64,000 nt of DNA from Selaginella moellendorffii (GCF_000143415.4 NW_003314318.1:1105394-1169393), one strand, 5' to 3'. Positions 1 through 11,875 are shown, numbered from the stretch's first letter. Translations and numbers: made by a program. The notes: generated by a model not told the origin, from the sequence alone.

Positions 1-187
1 ATAAAGTACAAGCTCTCAATGGGATTCACAAGTGGGGATACACACTCAATTCGAAACTTTAGCCAAAGTGACTCAATATTTAGAACACCAAAATTGATCA
101 AAGACTACTAACAAAAAAAAATCAAGATTCTCAACTTCATGTACATGGTTAACATCCAGATTAATACAAGGATAAAAAATATTAAAT
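1..187. repeat. AT-rich interspersed repeat fragment
   Basis: Non-coding. Its wording (a run of 'caacttcatgtacatggtta' type) is recognisably related to 58600-58700, where the same repeat precedes another decayed element. No open frame of interest. Confidence 0.35.
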
Positions 188-900
188 TGTAAGTAACCAA
201 AGAGAATGACTCGAGAAACAATTTATAAGAATTTAAATATAAAAGGAAAGGGCTTATGAATAAAAGTGCACCCCCTTCTCAATCCATTAAAGGTTTTAGG
301 ATATTTGGGGTTAAGTGTCCTTGGGTTTAAATAGTATTAATGACCTTCTGGGAAGTCCAAATTCTAGAGCTTACATTTAGTATTAGAGAGGTTTCGGGTT
401 TGACTTTATTGGTTAGCTAGGGGAATCATACCACATATTGATTGAGATCTTACAAGTTTAGTTTGCTTGGGTCAAGATTTTATTGGTTGGTTAGGGGAAT
501 CGCACTATATATTAATTGATATTTAGCAAGTTCAATTTGCTCCAACTAAGTTCGACCTGAGGGGTAGGGTGTCAAGAGAGTGAGGCTCTCAAAAGAGTTG
601 TAGTTCTCAACTTTCTTTCATGAGGCTGTGAACTTAAGGTTTCGTATTTAACTTTAATTGTTGGCTAGGGGAATTGCACCACATATTAATTGGTATTTAG
701 TAGGTCTAATTTACTTTGGTTGGGCTTGACTTAAGAGGTAGGGTGTTAAGAAAGCAAAGCTTTTGGGAGAGATATGCCTTTTAGCTTTCATTCACGAGGT
801 CATGAAATTGTAAGGAAGCATAGTGGATTGTAAAAAACCAAAAATAACAACTTGAGAAACAATCCATAAGGGTTCAAATATAGAGGGAAAGGGCCCATGA
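188..900 (+). mobile_element. Decayed TRIM copy (family A)
   Basis: The start at 188 (TGTAAG) to about 375 (CTTACA) is a mutated copy of the 194-bp LTR seen cleanly at 5822-6015. The degenerate methionine-tRNA primer site follows directly. The internal segment appears twice in diverged form (about 400-540 and 645-720), and a second, truncated LTR starts near 829. It has many substitutions and no coding capacity, so it is older than the intact copy at 5822-6446. Confidence 0.6.
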
Positions 901-1560
901 TGTAAGTTATAAATTTTTCCTTTCTAATTTACTAGTTTACCTCGTCTATCTAACCATCACTGCCTGTAAGTTAAGTTCCCTTATCAAGATTCCCAACTAT
1001 TATACTAGCTCCTATTTGGTCTACTTGGTTTTAGCTACTCACTATACGAGCAATAAAGTGTTAACCCTCCATCCATAAATTCCAAAATTTTCTTTCAATC
1101 CCCCTCCCTAAGTTAGACTGAACTTAAGGTTCGGCTATACTCCCCACAAGCACAAACAACCAAACACACCAAGCCTTTAGGTTTCTAACATCCCATAGTA
1201 TAGTAAAGTTTGATCATAGAACCCTCTAACTCCCAAGCCTTAAGTGCATCTCTTACTTCAAGACTCTAGGGGGAAACACTATGGCTTAATGGCTTGGTAT
1301 GGGTACCCTTACTCCTTCATTTTCATCCTGAAGAGAAGGTCTAAGCCTTTAAGAGGAGCGAAGACTAATGAGCTGCATGGTACTCAAGTGGGACACCACT
1401 CCACATAAGTCAAGAGCACTGTAATTAGTTTCCCTTCTGAGAGTGGGAACTACTTTTGAGCACTTCCTTGGGTCAGTTTAGAAGCACTACTAAAGATTTC
1501 CTTCAAGATTGGTTCCTAGACCTTATTATCCCTACTATACTTTTGGAACCCCTTGCAACC
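901..1560 (-). repeat. Interspersed repeat (family B), reverse copy
   Basis: The sequence is similar, in reverse complement, to 56600-57350. Shared landmarks are the stretch about a front-shifted 'aaacactatggcttaatggc' and the 'cactccacataagtcaagag' block. It carries no open reading frame that I recognise. It probably represents the body of a decayed retroelement. Confidence 0.4.
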
Positions 1561-1561
1561 C

Positions 1562-1800
1562 CCCCATGAGACGATCGCTTTGGGCTTTCACCCCACAATT
1601 TGTATTAGTATTCAAATTTGGTCTTGAACTCGATCTTGGACTTAACCTTGGACTCAGTCTTAGATTCGGTCTCGAACTCAGTCTTGGACTCAGTCTCAAA
1701 CTCAATTTTGAAGTTGGTCTCGGACTCAGTCTTGAACTCAGCCTTGGAGTCAGTTTTATACTTGGTATCATTCAATGAACTCTTTATCATTTTAGTCATG
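1562..1800 (-). repeat. Minisatellite fragment of family C LTR
   Basis: A pyrimidine-rich 6/12-base array reading 'ggtctcgaactcagtcttgg' and variants; its reverse complement is the GAGTCC/GAGACC array of the family C LTRs at 2466, 4180 and 9587. The many overlapping open frames here exist only because the array avoids stop codons. Confidence 0.6.
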
Positions 1801-2465
1801 GTTTCAAAGATCCTTTAGCCTGTGACACCTCAGGGGGTTAGTTCCCACCACCCATAGAAGAAGTTCAATGCCCATATCAAACATTTCTTTTTAATCCTAT
1901 GATTTATTGAGCATGTCTTCGGAGGCATTCTCTCACTTAGCAGTGTGCCTAAGTTAGCCTCCCTAGCTACGAGCCCATGACAACAGGATATAGGTGTCCT
2001 TATACCCCTCACCTCACCATGCCCTAGTATAGGGTTGGGACTTAAACCTAACTATAAGCAACTAAATTTTCCATTCTACTTTAGTCACTTAACTATACCT
2101 CTAACCACTTGGAGGAGTTTCATTCACAACCTCCATAAGTCCTATTCCGGATTTAGGGTTTACTAGCCCCATAAATAGCATCCATGCCACTCAAACTTTG
2201 CACTTGGTTCAAGTGCTCCACGTGTTTAATCCCATGACTGACACCTAAAGGTACCATTGCATATCAGCCAGTTATGCTAAGGCCATACCAATTCACTTTT
2301 ATCACACTAGTGGTCCAACACCACTTACATCACAATCCTGTCTCTTACAGATTGGGCCATCCATTCATGAGTGATCATCCTAGATCCACTTCTTAACATC
2401 CTTAGGATCCTTGTAAACATAGGGAACAACCTTACCCAATATCCTTTTTATAGTCCCCACCAAGT
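1801..2465 (-). repeat. Partial family C LTR, reverse orientation
   Basis: From about 2058 the text follows the 5' part of the family C LTR as seen at 9587 onward (TGTAAGC-ACTAA, then 'ccattctactttagtcactt'). It breaks off at 2465, where another copy starts in the opposite orientation. 1801-2057 holds nothing I can identify. Confidence 0.5.
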
Positions 2466-3968
2466 TATGAGACAAAAATCCCTAACCCCCAAAGTGGAGC
2501 CGAAAGGGTGCCATATGGTAGTGGCCAAAGCGAAAGACAAATGAGCGTAATACATTTGGACTAAAAGTTCTGACTTGAAAAGTCAAAAGTGGGAGTGGAA
2601 CTCCCAATGAAGGGCTCAAAGAACGAGCTTGAAACAAGCAATAAGTGAGTCTGAAATGGACCCGAGATGGAGTCCAAGATGGATCCGAGATGGAGTCCGA
2701 GATGGACCTGAGATGGAGTCCGATATGGAGTTCGAGATGGAGTTTAAGATGGAGTTTGAGATGGACCTGAGATGGACTCTAAGATGGAGTCTGAGATGGA
2801 CCCGAGATGGAGTCCGAGATGGAACCGAGACCGAGTCTAAGTCCGAGACCGAGACCGAGACCGAGTCTGAGTCTGAGTCTGAGTTTGAGTCTGAGTTTGA
2901 GTCCGAGCTCGAATACTAATACAAGCTGTTCCAAAAGGATAGGGTTCCAAAAGTATAGTAGGGAGAGTGTGGGGGTTGGACCCCAGTGGAGCCATTTTGG
3001 CTAGGAAAGGCCAGTTTGGCCCAAAAAGGCTGTACCCAGGTGTTGGGTGATGAGATAACCACTGGTAAGTCCAAGGCTAGAGTGAATACAGACAAACAAG
3101 TGGGGTAGCTTGGTCAAGAGCCGGCTCTAATTCCCCTAGGAGATCGAATGGTTGATACTCCCAGTCCAAGCGTGGGTGGCACTACTTACTTAGATACCTG
3201 GCGTGGCTTAACAGAACCTCACTCTAAGCCTGTGGCTAGAGTACTTAAAGGCGAAAAGTGGGGAGAGTACCCATGAGGCTCATGTAGCACCACGGTGTTC
3301 CAAAATATTGTCCCAAAGTTCCAGTCTATGGAAAGGAAGAGGAGTAGTCCTCTGGTGTAGTGACCAAGGATATGGTCATGTGGTAAAGAAGTCCCAGAGG
3401 ACAGTGGGACTTAGTGGTCAGGCCTGTGGGCTTTGCCCTAGTGGCAGTGTTGGTAAACACGGCCATTGACAGAAAAGGGACTTAATGGAGACTATAAAAG
3501 GAATATTGAAGAAGGCTATTCCCCATATTTGCAAGACTGGGATGCAGGTGATGTTAGATCACCGATGTGACAAAGGTGAATGGGCATGGCTTTAATGTAA
3601 TGGTGTAGCGCACCTTATCTCTCTCCCCTTAAGCCAACTGGAAAAGGGGCAATTGCTTGATGAGAGAGACCTTAGTGGCTATTTTATCCCCATTTATCCC
3701 CCAAGGTTCCAAGGATCCACGGTGACAGTATATCCAAATCTCATCCCATGATCACATATGCTACAAATGACGTTAGTGGTATGTTTAAGTGTCAGCTAGG
3801 GGAGCACTTAGACTAAATGCAAAGGTTGAGTGGCATAGATGTCATTCTTGGGGCTAGCGAGCCCCCAAGTCCGGAAGAGAACTTATGGAGGCTGTGAGTG
3901 ATACTCCTCCAAGTGGTTAGAGGTGTAGTTAAATAACTAAAGTAGAATGGAAAATCTAGTCACTTACA
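2466..3968 (+). mobile_element. Family C LTR, followed by a primer-binding site
   Basis: A ~1.5 kb LTR-like unit, closely parallel to 4180-5648 and to the reverse copies at 9587-11121 and 8823-9586/11122-11661. It begins near TGAGACAAAAATCCC and ends with CACTTACA. Immediately after comes TGGTATCGGAGC (3972-3983), one base different from the usual plant initiator-methionine tRNA primer site, so this unit is a 5' LTR in plus orientation. It contains the minisatellite at 2640-2918. It does not encode a protein. Confidence 0.65.
2640..2918 (+). repeat. GAGATGGAGTCC / GAGACC minisatellite
   Basis: The first part is a ~12-base repeat (consensus CCGAGATGGAGT with CC/GT swaps); the second part collapses to 6-base units GAGACC, then GAGTCT. 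It is purine-rich on this strand. The apparent repetitive proteins in every frame (Asp/Arg/Trp or Glu/Ser-rich) are by-products of the array. Confidence 0.85.
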
Positions 3969-4179
3969 ATTTGGTATCGGAGCTATTCCTTCCTTCAACT
4001 CTTATTGGTGCTCAAGTATATCACCACTTATGTTGGCATTGAAATGTCCTAGGAGTGAGCTTATCCTTGAGGAATAGTAGGTCAGGAGGACATGGCTCTC
4101 CACTACAGTTCATGTATGAACTTGTAGGCAAGGTGGTGAATAAAAAAGGGCCAATAAAGGAATGACTTTGGAATCTTGG
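3969..4179 (+). other. Internal remnant with tRNA primer-binding site
   Basis: This starts with the primer site TGGTATCGGAGC at 3972-3983, next to the LTR end at 3968. The remaining ~195 bases up to the next LTR are non-coding. Either the internal region of the element is almost wholly deleted, or it was always tiny, as in a TRIM. The last five bases, CTTGG, are repeated after the next LTR. Confidence 0.6.
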
Positions 4180-5648
4180 TGTGAGACACAAAATCCCTAG
4201 GACCCAAAGTGGAGCCGGAAGGGTGCCATGTGGTAATGGCAGAAGCGAAAACCAAAGGAGCGTAACACGTTTGGACTAAAAGCTCCAATTTGAAAGGTCG
4301 AGAGCGGGAGTGGAACTCCTAACAAAGTGCTCAAAGAACAAGCACAAAGCGAGCAATAAACGAGGCTCCAAAAAGGGACCCAAAAGGACCAACACATGAC
4401 ATGTGGAAGTGTCCGAGATGGACCCGAGATGGAGTCCGAGATGGACCCAAGATGGAGTTCGAGATGGAATCCAAGATGGAGTCCGAGAAGGACCCAAGAT
4501 GGAGTCCGAGGTTGAGACTGAGACCGGGACTGAGACCGAGACCGAGACCGAGACCAGGGCCGAGACTGAGACCGAGATCGGGACCGAGACCGAGACCGAG
4601 GCCGAGACCGAGCCCGAGTCCGAGTCTGAGTCCGAGTTCGAGTCCGAGTCCAAGTCCGAGTTCGAGTCTAAGAGGGTGAAAGCGCAAAGCGTTCGTCTCC
4701 CAGACCCTGGGGGGTTTGGTGAGCTCCAAAAGTATAGTAAAAGGGAAGACTGCAATGGAGCTAGTTTGGCCCAGGAAGGCTGTACCCAGTGTTGGGTGAT
4801 AAGCTGCCCATTGGGAAGTCCACGACTAGAGTAAACATGGACCGATAAGCGAGATAGCTTGGTAAAGTGTTCAAGAGCCGGCTTTAGTTCCCCCGGGAGA
4901 TCGATTGGCCGATGCTCCCAATCCAAGTGTGGGTGGCACTACCTACTTGGATACCTGGTGTGGCTCAACGAAACCTCGCTCTAAGCCCATGGCTAGAGCA
5001 CCCAAAGGCGGAAGGCGGGGAGAGTACCCACAAGGCTCGCGTAAGGCCACGGTGTTCCGAAATGTTGCCCCATGGTCCTAGACTGTGAAAAGAAAGAGGA
5101 GTCGTCCTATAGTGTAGAGACCAAGGATACAGTCATGTGAGGAGGAAGTCCCAGAGGACCGTGGGACTTAGTGGTCGGGCCTATGGGCCTCGATCCAGTG
5201 GCAGTGTTTGCGAACACGGCCATGGGCAGAAAGGGACTTGGTGGGGACCGGAAAAGGGATATTGGGGAAGGCTATTCCCCATGTCTATGGGCATCTTAAG
5301 GATTCTAAGGAGTGGATCTAAGATGATCACTCATGGACGAATGGCCTAGTCTTTGAGAGATGGGACTGTGATATAGGTGGTGTCAGACCACCAATGTGAC
5401 CAAGGTGAATGGGCATAGCCTTAGCATAACGGGTTGATATGTCGGTGGTACCTTGGGGTGTCGGTCATGGGATCGGACACGTGGAGCACTTGGACCAAAT
5501 GCAAAGGTTGAGTGGTAGGGATGCCATTCTTAGGGCTAGCAAGCCCAAGTCCAAAATAGAACTTATGGAGGTTGCGAGTGAGACTCCTCCAAGTGGTCGG
5601 AGGTGTGGTTAAATGGCTAAAGTAGAATGGAAAAATTAGTCGCTTACA
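4180..5648 (+). mobile_element. Family C solo LTR with 5-bp target duplication
   Basis: Boundaries are TG...CA: TGTGAGACACAAA at 4180 and TCGCTTACA ending at 5648. It is flanked on both sides by CTTGG (4175-4179 and 5649-5653), the 5-bp duplication expected from a retroviral-type integrase. No internal region lies between two copies here, so it is a solo LTR left by recombination, about 1469 bp. It contains the minisatellite at 4397-4672. Confidence 0.75.
4397..4672 (+). repeat. Minisatellite within the solo LTR
   Basis: Same 12-to-6-base architecture as 2640-2918. 12-base GAGATGGA-based units come first, then GAGACC, then GAGTCC/GAGTTC units. Length and unit order differ from the other LTRs, so the array has evolved within the family. 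Confidence 0.85.
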
Positions 5649-5821
5649 CTTGGGAATAGTATAAGGTTTTCCTCAAAGAGTTGAAGATGTGATCCAAATG
5701 AGTGTTTAACTTAACAAACTAGCTAATGTAATTGTGGTAAACAACTATAGTTGGTATCATAAGGAAAATAGAGACTCCAAAACAATAAAAGAGTTACCAG
5801 ATTACCCTCATATCGTTGGGG

Positions 5822-6446
5822 TGTAAGCAACCAAAGGGAATGACTTGAGAGACAATCCATGGGGTTCAAATATAGAGAAAAGGGGCCCATGAATAAAAGT
5901 GCACCCCCTTTTCCAATCAGTTAAGGGTCTTGGGATATTTAGGGTTAAGCGTCCTTGGGTTTGAATAGTACTGGGCTGGGTGACCTCTTGGGAAGTCCAA
6001 ATTCAGGAGCTTACATTTGGTATCGGAGCGGATCTCGGGTCCGACTTTGTTGGTTGGCTAAGGGAATCACACCACATGTTGATTGACATCTGGCTGGTCT
6101 AGTTTGCTCTTGATTGACATCTGGCTGGTCTAGTTTGCTCCTGCTGGGCTCAACCCGAGGGGTAGAGTGTCAAGAGAGCGGGGCTCTTGGGAGAGTTGTG
6201 GCTCTCAGCTTCCGTTCACAAGAACATGAACTTGCAGAGAAGCGTGGTGAATTGTAAGCAACCAAAGGGAATGACTCGAGAGACGATCCATGAGGTTCAA
6301 ATATAGAGAGAAAGGGCCCATGAATAAAAGTGCACCCCCTTTTCCAATTGATTAAGGGTCTTGGGATATTTAGGGTTAAGTGTCCTTGGGTTTGAATAGT
6401 ACTAGGCTGGGTGACCTCCCGGGAAGTCCAAATTCAGGAGCTTACA
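5822..6446 (+). mobile_element. Complete 625-bp TRIM element (family A)
   Basis: Two near-identical 194-bp LTRs, 5822-6015 and 6253-6446, each run TGTAAGCAACC...AGGAGCTTACA. The host pentamer TGGGG stands on both sides (5817-5821 and 6447-6451), a 5-bp target duplication. A methionine-tRNA-type primer site TGGTATCGGAGC lies at 6018-6029, two bases after the left LTR. The 237-bp interior has no coding capacity. This is a terminal-repeat retrotransposon in miniature, moved by another element's proteins. Relatives sit at 188-900 and 27350-27811. Confidence 0.85.
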
Positions 6447-6451
6447 TGGGG

Positions 6452-8822
6452 CTAGTGCTCATGAATTTGAGACCAAAATTGGGAGGTCAAATGCAGATGA
6501 GGACATAAGTCCTTGAAATAATAGCTAGGGCTACCTTTTATAAATGTTGGAACAAACCTAAGGAGTTGGGGGTGTACTTAGAGGATGAGTCGATATTCTC
6601 ATCATATGGACAGATAGTCCTAAGGGGCAAAAGTAACCCATAGGGAACGGAAAACAATCAAGTGTTAGAGTAACATTTGCAAAGATGATCCTTATGAGTA
6701 GAACATGAATATAAGAAGTTGTATTCTAGCAAGCTAACACATCAAAAGTAGGACTTTATGGGTCATCATATTAACAAAGTCCAAAAAGCTAAATGACTCA
6801 AGTAGAGTTAAGGAATGGTCTTAAGGGATTGGTAGAAGCATTTATTAATAAAGTCCAAAAAGTTATATGACTCAAGTAGAGTTAAGGAATGATTTTAAGG
6901 GATTGGTAGAAGCATTTGGACTGAGGTGTGTTGTGCCCCACGAAGGATGGGGAGGATCATAAAATCCAAGTATAAAAATAGTGGGTATCTCATTAATGGC
7001 AAAATGTGCTATAATAAAGTCATGGGGAAAAGGTTCCCAGAAAAAAACAATTTTGACACAAAGTTGTGTGTAAACTCTATGGTGTATGCTAACAGATAGT
7101 TGGCATGAGAAATAATTATATTGGTCTTGACAAAGACCTAGACACAAGTAAGAAGTGTCATAAAGGTAGGCTTATAAAACTGATGGTGTGGAGACACTGA
7201 ATATGCCAAGATGTGATACCTTGAGGTCAAGTTGGCAGGTTTATGAGAACCCCTTCCCAAAGGAATCTTAATGGAAATGAGAATGGCATAGCCTAAGCTG
7301 AAAGGCATGCAGTTAGAGTGTGGTGACCCAAATAATGATGGAGATGTGGAAGCATCAGCAATGAGTTGTAGGACTTGACAACTATAAAACAATTAAACAA
7401 AAGGTGAAAAATAATTGATTAAACTGGTAAAAGGTAACTACCCAAAATTTTTTATTGGGATAAAGAAGTTAGACATACCTTTATGGGGGATAAATTGCTT
7501 ATGTTGTAATATAATAAGTCATTGTCGTAAAGGAAATGTTCATTGTCAAAGAAGGCCATTATTAGGACACCCAAACATTATAAAACACCAGGAAGTGGTG
7601 TTTAGTGTCATGAAGACATTAGATAAGGCCCAAGGGACTAAATCCATAATGAATGATGGATAGGAGGTGTTATCCAAATGTCCAAGGTTGTGGAGATGGG
7701 AGAAATCCATCTACCCAAATTAGACAAAGCCAAAAAGGGATTTTGGCAAAGCTAGTGATAGGTATATAAAAGCCCATAAATAGCAATGTTAATCTCGATA
7801 TGTAAGATTACAAGGTGAGCATACCCGGATTGAAGAACCACTCCCTAGGTTATCAAGTAAGTTCATCCCTATGAATACTTGCTAAGGTATAGCAGAAAAC
7901 ACAAAACTATCCTCTTAGTCTGGAGGAGAATAACCGAAGAAAACATATGAGGCCAAAAAGAAAGTAATACAAGGATAAAATTGAACTATAAGAATCAAAG
8001 GGCATAATCAATGGTGGTTATGTGAGTTGGGAGTGGAGAATCAAATGGGTGCTCGAGCGGGTTGTTATTAGCAACCATGATGCCATGGAGAGTCTAAAAT
8101 ATGGAATTATCCATATTAAACCATATGGCAACTAAAAAAATTTCAAAAGGAAAGGCATTAACAAGCTAAGGGACAGAGTCCCTTCAAGGTTCCCAAAGAC
8201 AATTTTAAAGATTAGTATCTAGAAAGCTAAGTGTAAATGGTTGATAGAATGCACGAAATCAGAGTGGCGCAGCAAAAGTGTGGTCTTGAAGCTTGTCATA
8301 AGGTAAAGTTATCAAGGTTGGGAAAATAGTTCCCAAGTGTTCAAAGGGATGGCTTTGAACGAAAGTCGTTGGTCAAGGACTTTCACGTTTATGTATGAAC
8401 CATATTACAGTGGTCGGATGACTTGCTAAGCGAGATTGGCAAGTCAAAGGAACAAATACCCTAATTGAAGGTGCTAACTTCAAAAGGGGTGGCCCATGGG
8501 GCCAAGTATGGAGGAGTCCATGCATGATCACAGACTTGTCAAGTGAGAGGACTTGGCAGTGCAGAGGAAATAGGTTCCTAAGCTGTGATTTGTAACGCAC
8601 TTTAAGTATAAGTTGATGCACCGGTGTAGGGAGTCATGCCAGACATCTTGGGTGATGCCGTCTATAAATGCATATACAAAGGTTGGGTTCGAGTCCTGAC
8701 CCTCTATGCTTGAGTTCGAGTCCCAACTCACTAGGGCGCAGTGAGACTCTCAGTAAGGAGACTAGCTTGGGCACACCGCCAAGCGAGGGATGCCCCGGAG
8801 TCGTGATACACGGTTAACGAGG
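6452..8822. other. Decayed sequence, no recognised gene
   Basis: All frames are short and none shows a motif I recognise. The texture (many remnant purine-rich words, direct repeats such as 6780-6830 versus 6845-6900) suggests an old retroelement interior. 8685-8735 contains two copies of a GTTCGAGTCC word like a tRNA B box, but no foldable tRNA. Confidence 0.4.
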
Positions 8823-9586
8823 GTCCCTTTTTTATCTATGGTAGTGTTTGCCAACACTGCTATTGAGTCAAGGCCCACAGGCTTGACCACTAAGTCTCAC
8901 TATCCTCTAAAACTTCCCCACCACGTGACTGTATCCTTGGTCACTACACCAAAGGACTGCTCTTTTTCCTTTCCACAATCCAGGATTTTGGGACAACATT
9001 TCAAAACACTGTGGCCTTACGTGAGCCTCATGGGTACTCTTCCCACCTTCTGCCTTTGGGTACTTTAACCATGGGGCTAGAGCAAGGTTTCGTTGAGCCA
9101 CACTAGGTATCCAAGTAGGTAATGCCACCCACACTTAGATTAGGAGCATCGACCATTCAATCTCCTGGGGGAATTAAAGTCGGCTCTTGAACACTTCACC
9201 AAACTACCCCACTTGTTTATTTGTATTCACTCTAGCCTTGGACTTCCCAATGGTTATCTTATCACCCAACACCTGGGTATAACCTTTTTGGGCCAAACTG
9301 GCCTTTCCTGGCTAAATTGGCTCCACTAGGGTCCAACCCCCACACTCTCCCTACTATATTTTTGGAACCCCCTGCAGCCCCCCTACCCCCTGGGGTCAAC
9401 AGCCTGTATTAGTATCCGGACTCGGACTTGGACTCCGACTCTGACTCGGACTCGGTCTTGGACTCGGACTTGGTCTTGGTTTTGGACTCGGACTTGGTCT
9501 TAGTCTCAAATTTCGTCTCAGTATTGGTCTCGATCTCGATTTTGATCTCGAATCCATCTCAGACTCCATCTCGAATTCCATCTTGG
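8823..9586 (-). mobile_element. Outer family C LTR, first part (split)
   Basis: Reverse-orientation family C sequence that ends in the middle of its own minisatellite at CCATCTTGG. The array resumes after 11121 with CTTGG GTCCATC, so a second LTR (9587-11121) has jumped into the array. The outer copy continues to 11661. Its 5' boundary is truncated near 8823. Confidence 0.7.
9418..9586 (-). repeat. Minisatellite, interrupted array (left half)
   Basis: GACTCGGACTTG-type hexamers pass into CCATCTCGGACT 12-mers; reverse complement of the arrays at 2640 and 4397. The array is interrupted at 9586 by the inner LTR and resumes at 11122. Confidence 0.8.
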
Positions 9587-11121
9587 TGTAAGCGACTAAT
9601 TTTTTCCATTCTACTTTAGTCACTTAACCGCACCTCCGACCACTTGGAGGAGTCTCATTCACAACCTCCATAAGTCCCACTCAGGACTTGGGGCTTGCTA
9701 GCCCCGAGAATGGCATCCATGCCACTCAACCTTTACATTTGGTCCAAGTGCTCCACATGTCCGGTCCCATGACCGACACCCCAAGGCACCACCAACATAC
9801 CAGCCCGTTACGCTAGGCCATGCTCAATCACCTTGGTCATATCGGTGGTCCAACACCACCTGCATTGCAATCCCGTCTCTCCAAGACTGGGCCATCCATC
9901 CATGAGTGGTCATCCCAGATCCACTCCTTAGCATCCTTAGGATGCTTGTAGACATGGGGAATAACCTTCCCTAATATCTCCTTTCTGGTCCCCACCAAGT
10001 CCCTTTCTGTCCTTGGCCGTGTTTGCCAACACTACCACTGGATCAAGGCCCATAGGCCCGACCACTAAGTCCCACTGTCCTCTAGGATTTCCTCACTGTG
10101 TGATTGTGTCCTTGGTCACCACACCAGAGGGCTACTCCTCTTCCTTTCCACAATCTAGGACTTTGGGATAACATTTCGGAACACCGTGGCCCTATGCGGG
10201 CCTCATGGGTACTCTCCCCACCTTCCGCCTTTAGGTGCTCTAGCCATGGGCTTAGAGCGAGGTTCCATTGAGCCACACCAGGTATCCAAGTAGGTAGTGC
10301 CACCCACACTTGGACTGAGAGCATCGGCCAATTGATCTCCTGGGGGAACTAGAGTCGGCTCTTGAACACTTCACTAAGCTACCCCGCTTGTTGGTCCGTG
10401 TTCACTCTAGTCTTGGACTTCCCAATGGGCAGCTCATCACCCAACACTGGGTACAGCATTTTTGGGCCAAACTAGCCTTTCCTGGCCAAACTGGCTCCAC
10501 TGCAGTCCTCCCCCTTACTATACTTTTGGAGCTCACCAAACCCCCTAGGGTCTGGGAGACGAACGCTTTGGGCTTTCACCCTCTCAGACTCGAACTCGGA
10601 CTCGGACTCGGACTCGGGCTTGGGCTTGGGCTCGGCCTCGGCCTCGGCCATGGTCTCGGTCCCAATCTCGGTCTCAGTCTCGGTCCCGGTCTTGGTCTCG
10701 GTCTAGATCTCGGTCCCGGTCTCGGTCTCGACCTCGGACTCCAACTCGGGTCCATCTCGGACTCCATCTCGGGTCCATCTCGGACTCCATCTCGGGTCCA
10801 TCTTGGACTCCATCTCAGACTCTATCTCGGGTCCATCTCGGACTCCATCTCAGACTCCATCTCGAGTCCATCTCGGACTCCATCTCGGACACTTCCACGT
10901 GTCATGTGTTGGTCCTTTTGGGTCATTTTTTGGAGCCTCGCTTATCACTCGCTTCGTGCTTGTTCTTTGAGCACTTCGTTGGGAGTCCCACTCCCGCTCT
11001 CGACCTTTCAAATTGGAGCTGTTAGTCCAAACGTGTTACGCTTGTTTGGTTTTCGCTTCTGCCATTACCACATGGCACCCTTCCAGCTCCACTTTGGGGC
11101 CTAGGGATTTTGTGTCTCACA
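9587..11121 (-). mobile_element. Inner family C solo LTR nested in outer LTR
   Basis: TGTAAGCGACTAA at 9587 to TTTGTGTCTCACA ending at 11121, the reverse complement of the family C LTR, about 1535 bp. It is flanked by CTTGG on both sides (9582-9586 and 11122-11126). The flanking sequence is minisatellite of another copy of the same family, so this is insertion into a relative. Its own array is at 10583-10905. Confidence 0.8.
10583..10905 (-). repeat. Minisatellite of the inner LTR
   Basis: CTCGGACTCGGACTC and CTCGGTCCCGGTCTC hexamers are followed by GGACTCCATCTC 12-mers up to the boundary near 10905. The long open frames across it are artefacts of the repeat period being a multiple of three. 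Confidence 0.85.
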
Positions 11122-11661
11122 CTTGGGTCCATCTCAGGTCCATCTCAAACTCCATCTCGGATTCCATCTCGGTCCATCTCGGCTCCATCTCAGACTCCAT
11201 CTCGGGTCCATCTTGAACTCCATTTCAGACTCCATCTTCAATCCATCTCAGACTCCATCTCAAACTCCATCTCAAACGCCATCTTGGACTCCATCTTAGA
11301 CACCATCTCGAGTCCATCTTGAATTCCATCTCGAACTCTATCTCAGACTCCATCTTGGACTCCATCTCAGACTCCTTCTCAGACTCCTTCTTAGACTCTA
11401 TCTCGGGTCTATCTCTGGTCCATCTCGACACTTTCACATGTCATATGTTGGTCCTCTTGTATCCGTTTTCTAGAGAATCACTTACTGTTTGCTTCATGCT
11501 TGTTCCTCGAGCACTTCGTTGGGAGTTCCACTCCCACTCTTGATTGTCCAAGTTGGAGCTTTTAGTCTAAATGTGTTGCTCTTATTTGGCTTCCACTTTG
11601 GCCACTACCACGTGGCACCCTTTCAATTCCACTTTTGGGGCTTTAGGATTTGTGTCTCACA
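11122..11661 (-). mobile_element. Outer family C LTR, second part
   Basis: Resumes at the duplicated CTTGG (11122-11126). It first completes the minisatellite (11122-11432), then gives the usual family C terminal text ('gcacttcgttgggagttcca') and ends at TCTCACA, 11661. Together with 8823-9586 it makes one older LTR. Confidence 0.7.
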
Positions 11662-11875
11662 CCAACCTTGCTTTACTAGAGGGTTGGGACTCAAACCCAA
11701 CCTCTATAGAATATGTTTACAAAGTCAACCTAGTTAAACCCATGCTAATTAGTTTACTTTTGGTGTGCCTTCGGGTCCTAACATATGATATTGCTCAATT
11801 TTACAAGTTGATACTTTGATTGAACTTTGCATAAGTACATAGAGATCTATTTTTCAAAACCTCCTCTACTAGATC

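Noticed and set aside
2629..4926. Long Glu/Ser/Arg/Leu-repeat proteins on both strands (also near 1.6, 9.5 and 10.6 kb)
   Set aside because: Products of a minisatellite with a period divisible by three; similar frames exist in several phases and strands at once.
8680..8740. Possible tRNA gene or SINE from two GTTCGAGTCC words
   Set aside because: No A box, no acceptor stem and no cloverleaf could be made; the words repeat in tandem.
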